64,000 nt of DNA from Actinomadura harenae. Its GTDB lineage: Bacteria > Actinomycetota > Actinomycetes > Streptosporangiales > Streptosporangiaceae. The first letter of the stretch is position 1, and every line of letters starts with the position of its first letter. Location: the NCBI RefSeq assembly GCF_003696215.1, contig NZ_RFFG01000020.1, positions 49,675-113,674 of the forward strand, given 5' to 3'. Under the pieces are notes generated by a model. The model worked only from the letters and a program-made list of their open reading frames with translations, did no database searches and was not told the origin of the DNA. A program made the translations under genes and the position numbers. Positions 31,849-40,557 of this stretch are shown in pieces.

Positions 31849-32892
31849 CTAGGCGTCCGGGGCCGAGTCCTTCAGGCGGGCGCGGAGGAGGGTGAGGAGA
31901 TCGTCGCTGCGTTCCGTCATGCGCTCGATCTCGGGGAGCGCCATGTCGTCCCGGACGGTCTCGGCGAGCAGTTCGTCGTACTCGTGCGCGCGCCCGGTGA
32001 GGTCGTCCACGCGGCGCTGGGCGACGAGGACCTCGTCGGCCGCGCGGACATGGTCGGCGTACCGCTCCAGCGCCTCGACGCGGCGGGTCACGGCGGTCAC
32101 CGACCGGTTCAGCTTCTCCCGCAGGGGACGCAGCACCGCCTCGACCTCGGGGACGTCGCCGTCCCGCTCCGGCTCGTCCGCGCGCAGGCGCGACTGGCGG
32201 GCCAGGGCGTGCGCGATCTCCCACTCCTCGCGCGGCAGGATCACCGCGTTCTCGGCGCTCTCGAGGAGGCCCTCCCGGTTGACCTCGCTCGCGCGGACGG
32301 CGTCCACGGCCGTCTGCGTGCGCGCGAGCAGGGCCCGCGCCTCGTCGTCCAGGTCCTCCGGCACGACGAAGCGGTCCCGGCGCTTGTCCAGCTCGTGCGC
32401 GCGCGTCAGGTCGAGGAAGACCGTCGGCGCGCCGATCGCGACCAGGGCGGCCAGCATCGTCATGCCGAGCAGCCACATGGATCCGAGCACGGGCAGCCCC
32501 GCGAACCCCATGCCCAGAACCGAGAACGGTGCGAGCGCCACCAGCGGACGCCGCCGCCGGACGAGCGGGTCGAGTTCGGCCCGCAGCGTCGGGTCGGTCA
32601 CCGGACGGGGCTCCGAGGCGTCCGGGGACGGCTCGGACCCCACGTCCGCGACGCGGCGCCAGTACGTGCGCACATGGGTCTCGAACGCGAAGTCGGTAGC
32701 GGGGATCTCGACCTCGGTGGGACCGTCGGGCAGCGGCCACGAACCCACAGGGTCACCGCCGCCCGTCCCGGCGAAGCGGACCCACCAGCCGCCCTTGCCG
32801 TCATCGCACCGGTAGCGGCCGGGTTGGATGTCGATTCCTACGAAGAATGTTCCGATGCCTGGAATGGACTCGTTCCAGGTTCTCCTGGCCAC
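31849..32892 (-). CDS. Membrane protein with beta N-terminus and coiled-coil C-terminus
   Basis: Protein of 347 residues, family not recognised. N-terminal domain of about 75 residues (TWNESIPGIGTFFVGIDIQPGRYRCDD as the first part, then VGSWPLPDGP) with a conserved-looking GTFxVGxDIxPGxYR pattern, seen in actinobacterial lipoprotein or secreted beta domains. Two adjacent membrane helices follow (about 145-195), then a long charged helical region (about 200-345) with coiled-coil character. The GTG at 32892 is chosen for GGAGG a few bases upstream. Divergent from a PTH2-type gene with 158 bases between. Function unknown; possibly an envelope scaffold. Confidence 0.72.
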   Translation of the reverse strand: MARRTWNESIPGIGTFFVGIDIQPGRYRCDDGKGGWWVRFAGTGGGDPVGSWPLPDGPTEVEIPATDFAFETHVRTYWRRVADVGSEPSPDASEPRPVTDPTLRAELDPLVRRRRPLVALAPFSVLGMGFAGLPVLGSMWLLGMTMLAALVAIGAPTVFLDLTRAHELDKRRDRFVVPEDLDDEARALLARTQTAVDAVRASEVNREGLLESAENAVILPREEWEIAHALARQSRLRADEPERDGDVPEVEAVLRPLREKLNRSVTAVTRRVEALERYADHVRAADEVLVAQRRVDDLTGRAHEYDELLAETVRDDMALPEIERMTERSDDLLTLLRARLKDSAPDA

Positions 32893-33038
32893 GGCGACCT
32901 CCGAACCGCCTCGCGCCGCTCGGATTCCTCTCCGGCCGCACCCGCGCGCCGCGTCCCCTGCGGCGTCGAAGCGATATGTGTGCCCGTACCCCGATGCGTG
33001 GCGGGGAAGCCGCGTCCGGGGCAGGAGATTGGAACTGG

Positions 33039-33044
33039 GATACT
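33039..33044 (+). promoter_or_regulatory. -10 box of a leaderless promoter for the PTH2-like gene
   Basis: GATACT with a 6-base spacer to the GTG at 33051; no Shine-Dalgarno sequence. Confidence 0.4.
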
Positions 33045-33050
33045 CCAGGC

Positions 33051-33722
33051 GTGCGACCCGACTACGACCCGCTTGACGATCCGCCCTGGGCGATGCAACT
33101 GGTGGTCCGCGTGGAGAAGACCGATCCACCGAGCCATGACGCCGTGTGCGCCGCGGCCGCGACGGCCGTGGTGCGGCTGCTGGCCGACCCGCGTGCGCAG
33201 GAGCCCGAGGGCGAATGGCACGCCTGCGTCCAGGGCTGGGAGTCACGGCGCATCCGCAAGGTGGCCCGGCGCGCGCGCGGAGTGCGATGGCCTGAGGCCC
33301 AGGAACTCCCGGGCGTCACGGCCGAGGCCTATGGCGCGCAGGTGCGCGCGTTCCCTCCGGGCCCGATGGACGAGGTCCCGCCACAGATCACCAAACTTCA
33401 GGTCGCCGGCCTGGATCTGCCGCTCGCCGAGGAGCCCCTCCCACCGCCGGACGGCCCACACGCCCAGATCGCGCTGAACCCGAACGTCACGATGACCACC
33501 GGTAAGGCCGCGGCCCAGAGCGGGCACGCCGCTCACCTCCTGCTACGGCAGGCGGGCGCGCGCGCACGGAAGAGCTGGCTCGAGAACGGCCTGCGCGTGC
33601 ACCTGGCCCGGGACGTCCCCTGGAACGAGTGTGTGGACCGTGCCACCGTGGCCGTCCGCGATGGCGGGTTCACCGAGGTCCCGCCCGGAACCATGACGGC
33701 CATCGCCTGGATCGCGGGCTGA
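33051..33722 (+). CDS. PTH2-family aminoacyl/peptidyl-tRNA hydrolase-like protein
   Basis: Protein of 223 residues. The C-terminal half (about 140-223) is a Bit1/PTH2 domain: ALNPNVTMTTGKAAAQSGHA near the start and PPGTMTAIAWIAG at the end. PTH2 enzymes release peptides from peptidyl-tRNA, using Lys and Asp residues around GKxAAQ and a later Asp. The N-terminal half (about 1-135, with PWAMQLVVRVEKTDPPSHDAV) looks like a second, degenerate copy of the same fold. A leaderless -10 box supports the GTG. Bacteria normally use Pth1, so this protein is likely accessory or specialised. Confidence 0.8.
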   Translation: MRPDYDPLDDPPWAMQLVVRVEKTDPPSHDAVCAAAATAVVRLLADPRAQEPEGEWHACVQGWESRRIRKVARRARGVRWPEAQELPGVTAEAYGAQVRAFPPGPMDEVPPQITKLQVAGLDLPLAEEPLPPPDGPHAQIALNPNVTMTTGKAAAQSGHAAHLLLRQAGARARKSWLENGLRVHLARDVPWNECVDRATVAVRDGGFTEVPPGTMTAIAWIAG

Positions 33723-33734
33723 CGCCGACCGTGC

Positions 33735-33781
33735 CCTGAGGGCGGCCCCAGGTCCCAGAGCCTGGTGGCCGCCCTCAGGGG
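33735..33781. terminator. Strong hairpin between PTH2-like and M14 genes
   Basis: 14-bp outer stem (33735-33748 with 33768-33781) plus an inner CCAGG/CCTGG stem, between convergent genes. Confidence 0.85.
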
Positions 33782-33789
33782 CGTCTGCG

Positions 33790-36309
33790 TCAGGGAAGGA
33801 CGACCGCCACGGGGACGATGCCCGCCTGGCGGATGAGGGACGGCAGCCGTCCCGCGAACGGGTGGTGGTCGGTCGGAAGGCCACCGGGATTGTCGATCAC
33901 GTAGTGGACGACATCACCCGCACGCCGCTCCGCATAGTGCGCGCCCACCGAACGCAGGATCGCGGCCGTCCGGTCTGCGTCGCCCACCTTGACCGACACC
34001 CGGATCGGGGATTCGACCTGGAGCGGAGCGTTCGCCACCGCGCGCGGACGAGCCGCCGCCAGCCCGGACACCCCGGCCTTCGGATCGGGCCCGAGCAGAG
34101 CGTTGTACAGCAGCTTCGCCGTTCCGTCGCTGAACGCGCGGAAGTTGGGCTCGCCGCCGAACAGGACCGTCCGGCCCTTGCCCACCGGCTCGTCCGTCAC
34201 GGCCGCGGTCCCGCCCAGTTCGGACGCCCCGTGCTCGTAGCCCGAGACGAACCAGTCCGCCGACGACGCGTCCGGGTAGCCGACCGCGACCTTGGCCGGG
34301 TCGCTCTGCCGCATCACCGGGTCGTAGGCGTAGAACTGCCAGGCCGTGGCGCCGACCCCGCGCGCGAGCGGGCTGCGGCCGTCCACCTTCACACGGAACA
34401 GCGAGCCCGGGACGTCCGACGTTGGGTCGGTGAACGTGTCGGTCGTGATGCCCAGGCGCGCGGCGAGCTGCGCGCCGCCCTGCCAGCCGACGTACCGGCC
34501 GCCGCCCTGGACGAACGTCGTCAGGGCGGCCCGTCCCGCGTCGCCCAGGGCCTGGTCGGCCGCCTCGGCGGGGCCGTCCGGGACGACAAGCGCCCGCACG
34601 CCCGCGAGCTTCCCGGACGCCACGTCGGCCGGGCTGAGCAGCGTGTACGGCAGCCTCCACTCGCGGTCGAACCGGGACCGCAGCCAGCCCGCCGACTGCC
34701 GCGCGCTGGACGACGTCCCGGACAACTGGAGAATTCCGATCTTCGGCACGTTTCCGGAATGCCCCGGTGTCTCCGCGGGCAGCGGCGGGACCTTCTCGAC
34801 GGCCGGACGGAGCACCGCCCCCGACGACCCGCCCGCGACGTTCTGCAGCAGCGGCATCGACCACGCGGTCACGTCGTAGAAGTACGGGAACGGGGTATAC
34901 GAATCCTCGTTCAGCATGGCCTGGATCCAGTGCTTCTGGCCCTGCGCCATGCTGATCGAATAGGTCCCCGCGGGCAGTGTCGCCGAGGTCTCGGCGCGTC
35001 CGTAGGGCTTGAAGTCGGGCACGCTCAACGGCCGGACGAGCCGGTCCACCCGCACGCCCATCCGCTGCAGCCGCCGCACGATCGTCCGGACCTCGGGCCC
35101 CTTCGCCGGATCGTCCGCACGCAGGAAGTACGTCCGGACGAGCCGGTCCGGGACCTGCCGGTCGATCTTGTTCGGCGGGTTGTAGATCTGGTTCGGCTCC
35201 AGCTTCCCGGCCACGCCCTGCCGGTAGGCGTCCACGGCCATCTGATGCCACTCGGTCAGGATCCGCCGCCGGTTCAGCGCGGCCTGCGACAGCGACACCC
35301 ACTGCGTCAGGTAGTGCTCCTCGACCCGTTCGGGGTAGGGGCTCTCGTCGCCCTTCTCGAGCGTCATCCCGGCGGCGAGGAAGCCGGAGATCGGGACCGT
35401 GTCGCCGTACCCCTGGTAGAAGAGGTCGTAGGTGTCCCGGTTGAAGAAGTCGATGCCCTGGCGCTTGAACTCGGCCGCCATCGACGCGCCGTACACGTCG
35501 TTGATCCAGCCGATCGCCTGTTCGGGCGTCTCGTGGTAGATCGGGTCGGCGTTCGGCGGGAAGAAGAACGACGTCCCGCCCATCTCGTGCGCGTCGATGT
35601 ACAGCACCGGCGGGTACTGGTTCAGCATCGAGAGCTTGCCGTCGACCTCGGGCTGCGTGCGCGCGAACCAGTCGCGGTTCATGTCGAAGCCGTAGGCGTT
35701 CTGGCGGGTGTCCAGCGTCCGGCCGTCCGGGTTCTGGGTCGGCAGGACGACCACGAGCGCGTTGTCGAGGATCGTCCGCGCGGCGCAGTCGGTGCGGTCG
35801 CCCAGGTCGCGCAGCACCTTCAGCGCCGCGTCGGTTCCGCTGGGCTCGTCGCCGTGCACATTGGCGCTGACCCACAGGATCGGGACGCCGTGCTTGGCGA
35901 GCCGCTCGGCGAGCTTCGCGGGCGTGCTGGGATCGCGCAGGGTCGCCGCGTCCTCGCGCACGCGCGCGAGCCCGGCACGGGTGAGCAGTTCGGGACGTCC
36001 GACGATCGCGTACTTCAGCGGACGCCCCTGGGCGGTCTTGGCGAGCGTCCCGGACACGACGCGTTCGCTGGACGCCGCGACGGCCTCCAGATAGCGGTCG
36101 GACTCGGCGGCGGTCACCTCGCGGTCGCCCAGCTCGATGCCGAGGACCTGCTTCGGGGACGGGACCTTCCCCCGGTACACGGGCGTGGTCCGGGTGGGGT
36201 CGCAGGAGGGGGACGAGGGCGGTGCGGCGGAGGCGGACGTCGCGAGCGCGGCCGGCGTCGTGAGCGACGCGGCCGCGACGAGCGACACCGCCAGGCGTGA
36301 GGCTCTCAT
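33790..36309 (-). CDS. Secreted M14-family zinc carboxypeptidase with C-terminal GATase-like domain
   Basis: Protein of 839 residues. Sec signal peptide (MRASRLAVSLVAAASL, cut near ASAAPP). The M14 domain (about 60-430) has Zn ligands in ANVHGDEPSGT (His, Glu) and IDAHEMGG (His), the substrate region NPDGR and FDMNRDWF, and the general-base Glu in TLEKGDES. A linker beta region (about 450-560) follows, then a ThuA/GATase-like domain (about 570-750, LVVPDGPAEAAD and GGGRYVGWQGG) and a final tail. The ATG at 36309 has GAAGG upstream. Acts outside the cell, probably trimming C-terminal residues of peptides or peptidoglycan. Monocistronic. Confidence 0.87.
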   Translation of the reverse strand: MRASRLAVSLVAAASLTTPAALATSASAAPPSSPSCDPTRTTPVYRGKVPSPKQVLGIELGDREVTAAESDRYLEAVAASSERVVSGTLAKTAQGRPLKYAIVGRPELLTRAGLARVREDAATLRDPSTPAKLAERLAKHGVPILWVSANVHGDEPSGTDAALKVLRDLGDRTDCAARTILDNALVVVLPTQNPDGRTLDTRQNAYGFDMNRDWFARTQPEVDGKLSMLNQYPPVLYIDAHEMGGTSFFFPPNADPIYHETPEQAIGWINDVYGASMAAEFKRQGIDFFNRDTYDLFYQGYGDTVPISGFLAAGMTLEKGDESPYPERVEEHYLTQWVSLSQAALNRRRILTEWHQMAVDAYRQGVAGKLEPNQIYNPPNKIDRQVPDRLVRTYFLRADDPAKGPEVRTIVRRLQRMGVRVDRLVRPLSVPDFKPYGRAETSATLPAGTYSISMAQGQKHWIQAMLNEDSYTPFPYFYDVTAWSMPLLQNVAGGSSGAVLRPAVEKVPPLPAETPGHSGNVPKIGILQLSGTSSSARQSAGWLRSRFDREWRLPYTLLSPADVASGKLAGVRALVVPDGPAEAADQALGDAGRAALTTFVQGGGRYVGWQGGAQLAARLGITTDTFTDPTSDVPGSLFRVKVDGRSPLARGVGATAWQFYAYDPVMRQSDPAKVAVGYPDASSADWFVSGYEHGASELGGTAAVTDEPVGKGRTVLFGGEPNFRAFSDGTAKLLYNALLGPDPKAGVSGLAAARPRAVANAPLQVESPIRVSVKVGDADRTAAILRSVGAHYAERRAGDVVHYVIDNPGGLPTDHHPFAGRLPSLIRQAGIVPVAVVLP

Positions 36310-36322
36310 GCCTTCGCAAGGT

Positions 36323-36332
36323 GACATATGTC
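36323..36332. promoter_or_regulatory. Palindrome in the M14/dehydrogenase divergent gap
   Basis: GACATATGTC, a perfect 10-bp palindrome with further paired GG/CC flanks, 14 bases from the M14 ATG. Possible operator. Confidence 0.3.
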
Positions 36333-36453
36333 CCGTCATGCACCAAGGGCAACTTCTGCCAAGATCCGTCCTCCGCCCGGGGCTACCGCACGGGGCGCGA
36401 ACGTGGTTCGGTGCGGGGAGCGACAATCCGCCACCGGATACTGGGAGGAACCG

Positions 36454-37524
36454 ATGCGCGCCGCGCTGACGACCAAGGACAACAGCCTCACCGTCACCGA
36501 CGTCCCGGACCCCGTGCCCCTCGACGGGCAGCTCCTGGTGCGGACCCTCGCCTGCGGCATCTGCGGCTCCGACCTGCACGCCCTCGCCGACCCCGACGGC
36601 TTCATGGAGACCACCCGCCGCTCCGGCGGCACCCCCTACGACCCGCGCGACGGCCTCGTCTTCGGCCACGAGTTCGCCGCCGAGATCGTGGCCCACGGCC
36701 CCGGCACCGAGAGGACCCTGCCCGTCGGGACGGTCGTCTGCGGACCGCCCATCGCCCTCGGCCCGCAAGGCGCCGGGATCGTCGGCTACGCCCCCATGTT
36801 CCCCGGCGGGTACGGCGAGTACATGATCCTCAACGAGGGCCTCGCGATGCCCGTGCCGGACGGCCTGGACCCGAAGGTCGCCGCGATCACCGAGCCGTTC
36901 TCGGTCGGGGCCCGCGCCGTCCGGCGCAGCGGGATCGCGTCCGGCGACGTCGCGGTCGTCCTCGGCCTCGGCCCGATCGGCCTCGGCGTCGTCGCCCAGC
37001 TCAAGGCCCGCGGCCACGGCCCGGTCATCGCCGTGGACTTCTCCCCGCGCCGCCGCGCCCTCGCCGAGGCCCTCGGCGCGGACGAGGTGATCGACCCGGC
37101 CGTCGCGTCCCCGTACACCCGCTGGGCCGAGTTCGGCGTCCCGGTCACCACCGTCGACCGCATCGCCGCCGAGCTCTTCGGAACCACGCCGCCCGGCGCC
37201 GTCGTGTTCGAGTGCGTCGGCGTCCCCGGCGTCCTGCAGCAGGTCATCGACGGCGCCCCCGCGGGCGCCACGGTCATGCTCGTCGGCGTCTGCATGCAGC
37301 CCGACACCGTCGAGCCGGGCGTCGCCGCGTCCAAGGAGATCACCGTCCGCGGCACCTTCGGCGCCATGCCCGACGAGTACCGGGCCACCCTCCACGACAT
37401 CGCCGCCGGCCGCATCGACGCGGGCTCCATCATCACCGGCGAGGTCGGCCTCCCCGGCCTCGCCCAGGCCTTCACCGACCTGGCCGACCCCGAACACCAC
37501 GCCAAGATCATCGTCCGCCCCTGA
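36454..37524 (+). CDS. Zinc-dependent medium-chain alcohol dehydrogenase-like enzyme
   Basis: Protein of 356 residues of the MDR superfamily. Catalytic Zn ligands Cys in CGICGSDLH and His-Glu in VFGHEF, with Glu in ITEPFSVG. Rossmann motif GLGPIGLGV with VDFSPRRR (Asp, favouring NAD). The four-Cys structural zinc lobe typical of classical alcohol dehydrogenases is missing. The ATG at 36454 follows GGGAGG. It oxidises or reduces a hydroxyl or carbonyl compound; specificity unknown. Single gene, followed by a terminator. Confidence 0.88.
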   Translation: MRAALTTKDNSLTVTDVPDPVPLDGQLLVRTLACGICGSDLHALADPDGFMETTRRSGGTPYDPRDGLVFGHEFAAEIVAHGPGTERTLPVGTVVCGPPIALGPQGAGIVGYAPMFPGGYGEYMILNEGLAMPVPDGLDPKVAAITEPFSVGARAVRRSGIASGDVAVVLGLGPIGLGVVAQLKARGHGPVIAVDFSPRRRALAEALGADEVIDPAVASPYTRWAEFGVPVTTVDRIAAELFGTTPPGAVVFECVGVPGVLQQVIDGAPAGATVMLVGVCMQPDTVEPGVAASKEITVRGTFGAMPDEYRATLHDIAAGRIDAGSIITGEVGLPGLAQAFTDLADPEHHAKIIVRP

Positions 37525-37637
37525 ACGAGACCCCACCCGCGCCCCCGCGTCCACCGCGCGGCCGTACCGCTTCGTCCTGCGTGGCCGTGGCCGAACGCTC
37601 GTGTGGGACCTGTGGCTTGTGGGGGAGCGTCAAAAAC

Positions 37638-37676
37638 GCCGTGCACCGGGCGCCGTCAAGGCGCCCGGTGCACGGC
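37638..37676. terminator. Bidirectional terminator hairpin
   Basis: 17-bp stem (GCCGTGCACCGGGCGCC with its mirror), 5-base loop, between the convergent dehydrogenase and membrane-protein genes. Confidence 0.85.
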
Positions 37677-37693
37677 TCAAGGTTCTCGGGTGG

Positions 37694-38368
37694 TCAGGAG
37701 CGCGACGGGGGAGCCGGGCGGGGGATGCGGTTCAGTGCCGCCAGCGCCAGCTCCTGGGTGCGCGTGAGGCCGCCGCCGTCGGCCGCGCCGCCCGAGCCGC
37801 TGTTGAGACGGGCCTTGACGCCGAGCCCGTACGAGACGAACAGCAGGACGCCGAACAGGATCAGGTAGCCGAAGTGCTCCGCGAGGCCGCCCCACTTGCC
37901 GCGCAGGACGTCCAGGACGGCGAGGACGCCGAAGCCCGCCATCCAGCCCGCGAGCGGCGGCAGGAACCACACGTCGCGGCGGCGCAGCAGCCCCGCGACG
38001 GTGAGCACGACGAGCAGCAGCTCCAGCCCCTTCACCCCCGCGAGGACGGTGCCCGCGACGCCGGAGTCCAGGTAGGACGCGACCTGGTCGCGCCGGTCGC
38101 TCCACGACAGGACCGCCGCGACGGCGCTCGCCAGGCCGTACGCGATCAGGAAGACGCCGACCGGGTAGTGCAGCCGGTGCCAGTACGCGGACGCCCCGGA
38201 CCGCTTCGGTCCCGGCGGCGTCACCGGACCCGGGCCGGACGCCGACACGGCGGCCTGCTCGGGATACGCCGGTGGCGCGGAACCGAACCGAGCGTCATCG
38301 GGCCGCTGAGGAAGCCGGTTGTCCGGCCTCGTCAGGTCGGCCCGCCAGTCCCGATCAGCCCCACTCAT
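37694..38368 (-). CDS. Small multi-pass membrane protein
   Basis: Protein of 224 residues. A proline-rich cytoplasmic head of about 60 residues is followed by four transmembrane helices (HYPVGVFLIAYGLASAVAAV, GVKGLELLLVVLTVAGLL, PPLAGWMAGFGVLAVLDVL, YLILFGVLLFVSYGL) and a Gly/Ser-rich tail ending RIPRPAPPSRS. No family recognised, no catalytic residues evident. Start at the ATG at 38368 because it precedes the conserved-looking MSGADRDW. Divergent from a small gene at 38576. Confidence 0.7.
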   Translation of the reverse strand: MSGADRDWRADLTRPDNRLPQRPDDARFGSAPPAYPEQAAVSASGPGPVTPPGPKRSGASAYWHRLHYPVGVFLIAYGLASAVAAVLSWSDRRDQVASYLDSGVAGTVLAGVKGLELLLVVLTVAGLLRRRDVWFLPPLAGWMAGFGVLAVLDVLRGKWGGLAEHFGYLILFGVLLFVSYGLGVKARLNSGSGGAADGGGLTRTQELALAALNRIPRPAPPSRS

Positions 38369-38410
38369 CCCGGTTTCCCGCCTTCCTCGCCTTGGCCAAG
38401 CGCACGATAT

Positions 38411-38435
38411 CCCGATTATCAGACACATGATCGGG
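38411..38435. promoter_or_regulatory. Inverted repeat in a divergent gap
   Basis: CCCGAT (38411-38416) and ATCGGG (38430-38435) form an inverted repeat in an AT-richer stretch between two divergent starts, of a size suited to a dimeric regulator. Confidence 0.35.
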
Positions 38436-38575
38436 CGGATCGGTTCGCACACGCCGTCCACGACCTGCCGAGTGATCGAACACGGGCGCGCCACGGCCGT
38501 CAGTGCGTGCGCCCCGGGCGGCGGCGTGCCAGTCTGACGCTCGTCGGGCCACGCGATTCCACGGGAGAAGCGAGG

Positions 38576-38875
38576 ATGACGCCTGACGACACGGGAACCG
38601 CCGCGCTGGTCAAGACGCGGATCGAATATCTGGAGGAGCTCGGCGACGAGCTCGTCAGGCGGGGCCTGCGGGTACGGCTCACCGTGCCGCGCGGGCAGGC
38701 GCCCGGCCTGCACGTGACGAACCCGGACGCGTCCGCGCTGACGGAGAACATCCTGGCCGAGGAGGACGCGGACGGCTGGTGGTACCGCTGGTCCTGGGGT
38801 GAGCGCCTCGCCCCGGCGGGTTCGGTCGCGGACGCCGCCGACCTGATCCAACGCGTTCTCGCCGCGCTGGACTGA
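38576..38875 (+). CDS. Small hypothetical protein
   Basis: Protein of 99 residues. An N-terminal helix (DTGTAALVKTRIEYLEELGD) is followed by strands (LRVRLTVPRGQAPGLHVTNP), a DGWWYRWSWGERLAPAG core and a C-terminal helix ADLIQRVLAALD. Small proteins with this WWYRWSWG-type centre are common in actinomycetes; their function is not established as far as I know. The ATG is preceded by GCGAGG. A perfect 15-bp hairpin 60 bases downstream ends the unit. Confidence 0.7.
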   Translation: MTPDDTGTAALVKTRIEYLEELGDELVRRGLRVRLTVPRGQAPGLHVTNPDASALTENILAEEDADGWWYRWSWGERLAPAGSVADAADLIQRVLAALD

Positions 38876-38934
38876 CCACACCCGCACGGGCGGCACCCGC
38901 ACGGGCACGCCCACCGCGCACAAGGGAAACCCGT

Positions 38935-38968
38935 CGAAACGGCCATGCGCACCCGCATGGCCGTTTCG
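38935..38968. terminator. Terminator hairpin after the small gene
   Basis: Perfect 15-bp stem CGAAACGGCCATGCG (38935-38949) with its mirror (38954-38968) and a 4-base loop. Confidence 0.8.
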
Positions 38969-39086
38969 CATGGCCGCCCTCCGCGACTCCGCTCCCGCGC
39001 GCTCTCCCGCTCCCGCGCGCCCTCCCGCTCCCGCCCGCTCCCGCGCTCCCGCCCACGCCCGCCCGGCCTCCGTGCCGGATTTCGGG

Positions 39087-39280
39087 ACTTATGTTGGGGC
39101 GGCGAACTTTTTCTTGATCTTGATGCTTCGGCGGGGGCCGTGAAGTCCGTCCTGGTGGCGGGTGTTTCATCCGTGTTGAGCTGGCGTTACTGGATTGTTA
39201 CTGCTCACAACAAATTCATCCGGCCCTGGGGGTGACATCACCGCCGAACCCGACATAAGTTGCGGGACACAACATTTCGC
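39087..39280 (+). promoter_or_regulatory. Promoter/operator region of the sugar ABC operon
   Basis: ACTTATGTT at 39087-39095 and its mirror-type ACATAAGTT at 39253-39261 flank the region. The second continues as GTTG-N7-CAAC (39259-39273). In between, GTTACTG is repeated at 39186 and 39197, 11 bases (one helical turn) apart. These are the best candidates for ROK-regulator and activator sites. Looping between the ACTTATGTT and ACATAAGTT sites is possible. Confidence 0.45.
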
Positions 39281-39379
39281 GTGACGGCGAGGGGGGAGCC
39301 CCACTGACCCGTCCCGCGTGCTTCCCACCCCCGACGACCGGCCGCGGCGACGCGGCCACCCCAGAAAGGACCCGGGCAC

Positions 39380-40462
39380 ATGCGCAAGGGGATCATCGGT
39401 CTCGCTGCGGTCACCGCCGCGGCGGCCCTCACCCTCACCGCCTGCGGGGACGACAAGAAGGACACGGCGTCCGGCGGCGACGCCGCGGCCAAGGGCAAGA
39501 TCGGTGTGATCCTGCCCGACACCAAGTCCTCGGTCCGGTACGAGAGCTTCGACCGCCCCTTCCTCGAGCAGTCGTTCAAGGCCGCCGGTGTCAAGTACGA
39601 CATCCAGAACGCCGAGGGCTCCACCCAGCGGTTCCAGACCATCGCCGACCAGATGATCACCAACGGCGTGACCGTCCTGATCGTCGACGGCCTGGACTCC
39701 AACTCGGCCGCCGCCGTGCAGCGCAAGGCGCAGCAGCAGGGCGTCAAGACCATCGACTACGACCGGCTGACCCTCGGCGGCGTGTCCGACTACTACGTCT
39801 CCTTCGACAACGTGAAGGTCGGCGAGGAGCTCGGCAAGGGCCTGCAGAAGTGCCTGGGCGACAAGCAGGCGAACATCGCCTACCTGAACGGCGCCCCGAC
39901 CGACAACAACGCGACGCTGTTCGCCCAGGGCGCCCACAGCGTCCTGGACAAGGTCGCCACCTACAAGAAGGTCGCCGAGCAGGCCGTCCCGGACTGGGAC
40001 AACCAGAAGGCCGCCACGATCTTCGAGCAGATGCTGACCCAGCAGGGCGGCAAGATCGACGGCGTGCTCGCCGCCAACGACGGCGTCGGCAACGCCGCCA
40101 TCTCGATCCTGAAGAAGAACTCGCAGGCCGGCAAGGTCCCGGTGACCGGCCAGGACGCGACGGTGCAGGGCCTCCAGAACATCCTGGACGGCACCCAGTG
40201 CATGACGGTCTACAAGCCGGTGAAGCAGGAGGCCGACGCGGTCGCCAAGCTCGCCATCGACGTCATGAAGGGCCAGAAGGGCGAGACCAACGGCACCACG
40301 AACGACCCGCAGGGCAAGCGGGACGTCCCGTCGATGCTGCTGAGCCCGATCGGCGTCTTCAAGGACAACGTCAAGCAGGTCGTCGACGACGGCTTCGTCA
40401 AGAAGGACGAGCTGTGCAAGGGCGCCTACGCGGCCAAGTGCACGGCCGCCGGCATCCAGTGA
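39380..40462 (+). CDS. Sugar-binding lipoprotein of an ABC importer (XylF/RbsB-like)
   Basis: Periplasmic-binding-type lipoprotein of 360 residues, lipobox LTAC at about residue 21, then a type-I sugar-binding fold: GKIGVILPDTKSSVRYESFD, GVTVLIVDGLDSN, AIDYDRL-like segment (KTIDYDRLTLGG), DGVLAANDGVGNAAI and VTGQDATVQGLQNILDGTQ. The VxGQDA and ANDG patterns are those of xylose-binding XylF relatives. The ATG has GAAAGGA ten bases upstream. First gene of SBP-ATPase-permease. Anchored outside the membrane and delivers a pentose or similar sugar; xylose is a guess from family resemblance. Confidence 0.88.
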   Translation: MRKGIIGLAAVTAAAALTLTACGDDKKDTASGGDAAAKGKIGVILPDTKSSVRYESFDRPFLEQSFKAAGVKYDIQNAEGSTQRFQTIADQMITNGVTVLIVDGLDSNSAAAVQRKAQQQGVKTIDYDRLTLGGVSDYYVSFDNVKVGEELGKGLQKCLGDKQANIAYLNGAPTDNNATLFAQGAHSVLDKVATYKKVAEQAVPDWDNQKAATIFEQMLTQQGGKIDGVLAANDGVGNAAISILKKNSQAGKVPVTGQDATVQGLQNILDGTQCMTVYKPVKQEADAVAKLAIDVMKGQKGETNGTTNDPQGKRDVPSMLLSPIGVFKDNVKQVVDDGFVKKDELCKGAYAAKCTAAGIQ

Positions 40463-40557
40463 CGACCGACCGCTGAGCAGTACCGGAACGCGCCCGGCCC
40501 ATGGCACCACCGGGCCGGGCGCGCTCCGGAGCGCACGGCGAACCCGAAGGGAATGAC

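Larger units (their letters stand above)
38876..39379 (+). other. Gene-free 504-bp region before the sugar ABC operon
   Basis: No credible gene. It holds two copies of CACCCGCACGGGC (about 38879 and 38894), the terminator at 38935-38968, a pyrimidine-rich CTCCCGC tract (about 38985-39060), an AT-rich promoter region (39080-39280) with candidate regulator sites, and the RBS GAAAGGA at 39364. The low-complexity CTCCCGC tract could be prone to length change. Confidence 0.7.

Noticed and set aside
33862..36352. Two very long open frames (812 residues each) around the M14 gene, one on the opposite strand and one on the same strand in another frame
   Set aside because: They are GC-bias shadows: Arg/Pro/Gly-rich with no domain, whereas the M14 frame has a signal peptide and zinc motifs.
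38945..39235. 96-residue frame in the gap before the sugar operon
   Set aside because: It runs through a terminator hairpin and a CTCCCGC low-complexity tract, and it is mostly Arg/Ser/Pro repeats.
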